Positions 59,874-64,000 of a stretch of 64,000 bases of DNA are shown here, one piece after another (position 1 is the stretch's first letter; every line of letters begins with the position of its first letter). This DNA is from Channa striata (lineage: Eukaryota; Chordata; Actinopteri; Anabantiformes; Channidae). The notes beneath the pieces are model-generated. The model worked only from the letters and a program-made list of their open reading frames with translations, was not told where the DNA came from and made no database searches. Where the stretch lies: contig CM065168.1 of NCBI GenBank assembly GCA_033026295.1, positions 27,082,306-27,146,305 on the forward strand. The letters run 5' to 3'. The position numbers and the translations under genes were made by a program.

Positions 59874-60580
59874 TTGCAGTATTTCCCCTTGAAGCGGGTG
59901 TGTGTGCAGTCACAGTGAACTTCTCCAAACTGAATAGAGCAAAACCCTCCATTAAAGCATGGGTTCTGTTTTGTGCAGAGGTACTCCAGGTCGCTCTGAA
60001 TGCCCTGGCTATTTAACAAAGTAGGAGGCATCTCCCCAACCTTGAGATTGGAGATCAATCCTTGGAAAGGTGGCTCGTATTTCACTGTGCTGGACGTCAG
60101 CGCAGAGAGGCGCACATCTGGTGGAATCCCACCCACAAAGAGGTCACTGACCACTGCCATCTCCTTCCTCTTGGACTTGACCTCAGCAACTTTTGTCTCC
60201 GCGTCCACCATCAGGAGGGTTTCACGAAAGTTGCGGGTAAGCAAGACCATGTGCCAGCGGTCATCATTCACCCTCGTCTCCATGTGCAAAGTGGCCGGCT
60301 CAGCACAGTGGATGGCAAAGCGCAGCTGGAGGCGCCCACCTGCAATCAGTAACTCCAAGAAGTCACAGTTGCCGCCATCATCCAGGTACAGTACCAAGGC
60401 TTTGCTGATATTTGTCTTAAGACTGAAGCTCAGTTCGCCTACTGATCCAGCTTCCCAGCGACCATATCGTGCCCATTGGCCGGGAGCCCCACCAAATTCC
60501 AGCATCTTCACTGTGCTGACCAAGCTGAACACTACCACTGGCCACAGAGGCCAACACAGGAATCTTAATCTTCTTGTCAT
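59869..60580 (-). CDS. nrxn2: Neurexin-2 alpha, first coding exon (signal peptide, LNS1, EGF-A)
   Basis: This exon encodes the N-terminus of alpha-neurexin, a presynaptic single-pass adhesion receptor whose LNS and EGF modules bind postsynaptic partners. The ATG at 60580 is the first in frame after an upstream TAA and has A at -3. It opens 237 complete codons plus one base. Residues 1-26 look like a signal peptide (basic MTRRLR, then a hydrophobic stretch). Residue 27 begins the neurexin mature start LEFGG, followed by GQWARY. Residues 27-200 form LNS1, with LYLDDGG at 65-71, CAEPATL at 92-98 and SDLFVGGIPPDVRLSAL at 145-161. Residues 202-235 form an EGF module with cysteines at 202, 208, 214, 223, 225 and 235. 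N57-I-S is a potential N-glycosylation site. WHMVLLTR and STVKYEPPF match neurexin-2 better than neurexin-1 or -3 as I recall those families. The exon ends in phase 1 at GAAG/GTAAGG. The remaining domains lie outside the window. Whether this is the teleost a or b copy cannot be told. Confidence 0.95.
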
Positions 60581-62154
60581 ACTCAAAGTTCTTAGGTTTT
60601 CCTTTTCTATTTAATGCCTTAAAGGTGTATTTAGCAATAAAAAGTAAAGTGTCGTTTTACTGTGACTAACAAATTTCAAGCCTTTCAAACAAAAGCTATA
60701 TTTCACTGAACTGAGATTTAAATCACCAGTTTTTCCCTCTACTCTCTATTGCTCTGACTGTAATCCTTATCCTGACTCTCTCCTTTGTCTCTCCATCAGT
60801 TGGTGCCTCTACAATGTGAGGGAAAAGAATGAGGAATAGCAGGAGAATAAAACTATGATAATTTCAGCACATTTCAGCCGTTTCTTCAAAAGCTCCTTGG
60901 TGTATCCTAGACGAAATATAGGATCTTTGTGTCTTGAATCCAGATCTCAGTGCAATTTCCAGGAAATCAGAGCTGCCACCAAAAGCTTGGGGGTAGAGTT
61001 AATCGAGTTTTATCTTTTTTTAAGGGGAGCACAAGCCTAAGAAAATTAGCAAAAGAGGAAAGGAGCCAAAGCGTAGAAAGATATCAGCGCTTGAGGGTGA
61101 TTTCTGGACCATAAGATGTATTCATTGTTTCAACGTAAAAACATTCTTCTCCTGAAGCTTACAGACCAGAAATATGAGGTAAGGGTTCCATCACTGTGGT
61201 GGTACAGGGGGTTCTGGAAGAAAGGAAAAAAAGAAGAAAGCTTTCAATGACATGCAAACATATTCCAATGCAGTTGATCTTACCTATAAAAATGGTAAAA
61301 TGTCCATTTAAAATTCTGACCCATTCTAAGTCAATTGAATCAGCAATTATTGTGTTGAAAGCCTTAGGAGATCCTGAATGTGGTATTTAAATTATTTCAT
61401 CTTTCATCTGTCTTGCCTGCAGTTTAAGACACCATACAATATATTAAATCTCAATACTCTTTTCACTTATAAGGTGCACTTAAAAAACTAAAAGTTTGAT
61501 AAGCCAAGCTATGAATAAGTATTCTAAGCATTGCATTAGTTCCACACTTCCCAGAAGAGCCTAAATATAAGAGTCTTATTTTATCTGCTCATTGTCACTC
61601 ATGTCAATACATACGACACGCAAGGTATTAAACCTTGAAATAACCTAATGGTTTTATATGCAGTGTCATCAAAAAGCTGTCATCCATATACATTTTTTGA
61701 ACAAGTAGCAAAAAAGAATCTTTGATGAACCACACACACTTCGAATATGCCAAACACACTATAAACATGCATATGCAAACACACACATCAGGTTAAATCA
61801 AATGTGAGTCAGAGCGGAGTGCTGCAAAGTCAATAGCTATCTGAATGACTGGTCCTGACCCTGGGGCTCGACCTAATCCTCAGCAATCATTTCTTGAGTG
61901 AGATTTAATTTCCATTATAGACAGTCTACAATTAAAGCTTCCCCCTGCTTCATTTAAAAGTGACAACAGCAATGACTCTAACATACAAAGAGGAGAGAGA
62001 GAGTGCGTGGGAGAAAAAAATATTTGTGAAAATCTAACGAAAATATCACACACACATACATACATAAGCATATAGAGTAGTAATCGGTTAGGGAAGGCAA
62101 TGCCCTAAAATTGTGAAAAAAATTGATTAAAAAAATACATATTTTCCCTCCCTT
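60581..62154. other. nrxn2: Upstream of the nrxn2 start: 5' UTR, upstream intron or promoter side
   Basis: Sequence upstream of the ATG on the coding strand. An in-frame TAA lies 30 bases before the ATG. No CpG island, TATA box with initiator, or upstream coding exon is evident. A weak acceptor-like stretch (pyrimidines then TTTAAG/GC, about 60619 on the minus strand) could join this exon to an upstream UTR exon, but this cannot be decided by eye. Confidence 0.45.
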
Positions 62155-62440
62155 ATATCACCAGGCAGGGAATTGTACAACTGAGGGGCTTGAGCAGCAC
62201 AGCCCTGTCCCCTTTGGTGAGCAGTCAAGGTTGTGGAACTTCAAGCAGGGATCAGGCTTGTAGGGAGTATCATTGAAAGCAGGAGCTCGGTCATTCAGAG
62301 CTTTAAAACCTACCAATTAGAAACACTTTCAATTTTAAAACATCCATAAGATAACAAGAAGCCAGTGGAGCGTAGCAAGAACAAACATCCGTTTGTGTGG
62401 GGAACCCTGCCATAAATTGTATTTCATTGTAGATCTGTGT
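62155..62440 (+). repeat. Fish dispersed repeat (AGCCAGTGGAG type)
   Basis: The words AGCACAGCCCTGTCCCCTTT, CATTCAGAGCTTTAAAACCT, TTTCAATTTTAAAACATC and AAGAAGCCAGTGGAGCGTAG recur in this order in a very common teleost repeat that I know from memory as LINE-associated. The copy is diverged. It lies about 1.6 kb upstream of the nrxn2 start codon. Confidence 0.6.

Positions 62441-64000
<1,560 letters not shown>

Noticed and set aside
60000..60614. 204-codon plus-strand open frame opposite the nrxn2 exon
   Set aside because: It is the antisense shadow of the neurexin coding exon, produced by its codon composition. Its translation shows no domain, and the neurexin frame is clearly the real one.
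60720..60800. Acceptor-like plus-strand sequence (TCTCTCCTTTGTCTCTCCATCAG)
   Set aside because: It is a good acceptor only on the plus strand, where no gene is supported. On the nrxn2 strand it is a purine-rich stretch.

Overview
The window looks like non-coding DNA from a bony fish (teleost) genome, lying almost entirely inside and just upstream of one nervous-system gene. The only protein-coding segment I can support is on the minus strand at 59869-60580. It is the first coding exon of an alpha-neurexin, closest to neurexin-2 (nrxn2). It encodes a signal peptide, the first LNS (laminin G) domain and the first EGF-like module, and ends at a consensus splice donor. Everything to its left (1-59868) is then the first coding-side intron of that gene, at least 59.9 kb long with no later neurexin exon recognised. 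Everything to its right (60581-64000) is 5' UTR, upstream intron or promoter-side sequence.

The teleost assignment rests on the nrxn2-like exon together with several repeats typical of fish. These include two degenerate Tc1-like transposons (7141-9592 and about 34017-35555), two non-autonomous hAT elements with intact 8-bp target-site duplications (1964-2466 and 44634-44854), and a pogo-like element carrying a dead transposase C-terminus (21100-21868). There are also LINE/SINE tails, tRNA-like fragments and many CA microsatellites. The background is AT-rich, and no CpG island is evident around the exon.

Layout: 1-7100, unique AT-rich intron with one hAT element. 7141-9592, a Tc1 relic split by about 1.5 kb of foreign sequence. 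9600-19000, unique intron with CA repeats and a 158-bp imperfect duplication. 19083-26000, repeat-dense: an unclassified repeat, the pogo-like element, an LTR-like repeat and fish SINE/LINE tails. 26000-34000, mostly unique, with a 5S-rRNA-like relic and G-rich tracts. 34017-35640, a Tc1 relic with two nested fragments. 35640-41140, unique. 41142-46000, a second inverted LTR-like copy, the second hAT element and the second copy of the unclassified repeat. 46000-59868, mostly unique, ending in a strongly purine-rich tract and the splice donor. 59869-60580, the nrxn2 exon. 60581-64000, upstream sequence with one repeat and a large TTG/TTA microsatellite.

No operon-like system, functional RNA gene, CRISPR array or intact mobile-element gene is visible. 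Most open reading frames here are chance frames, many lacking an ATG. The interest lies in the mobile-element archaeology and possible regulatory structure within the neurexin intron.
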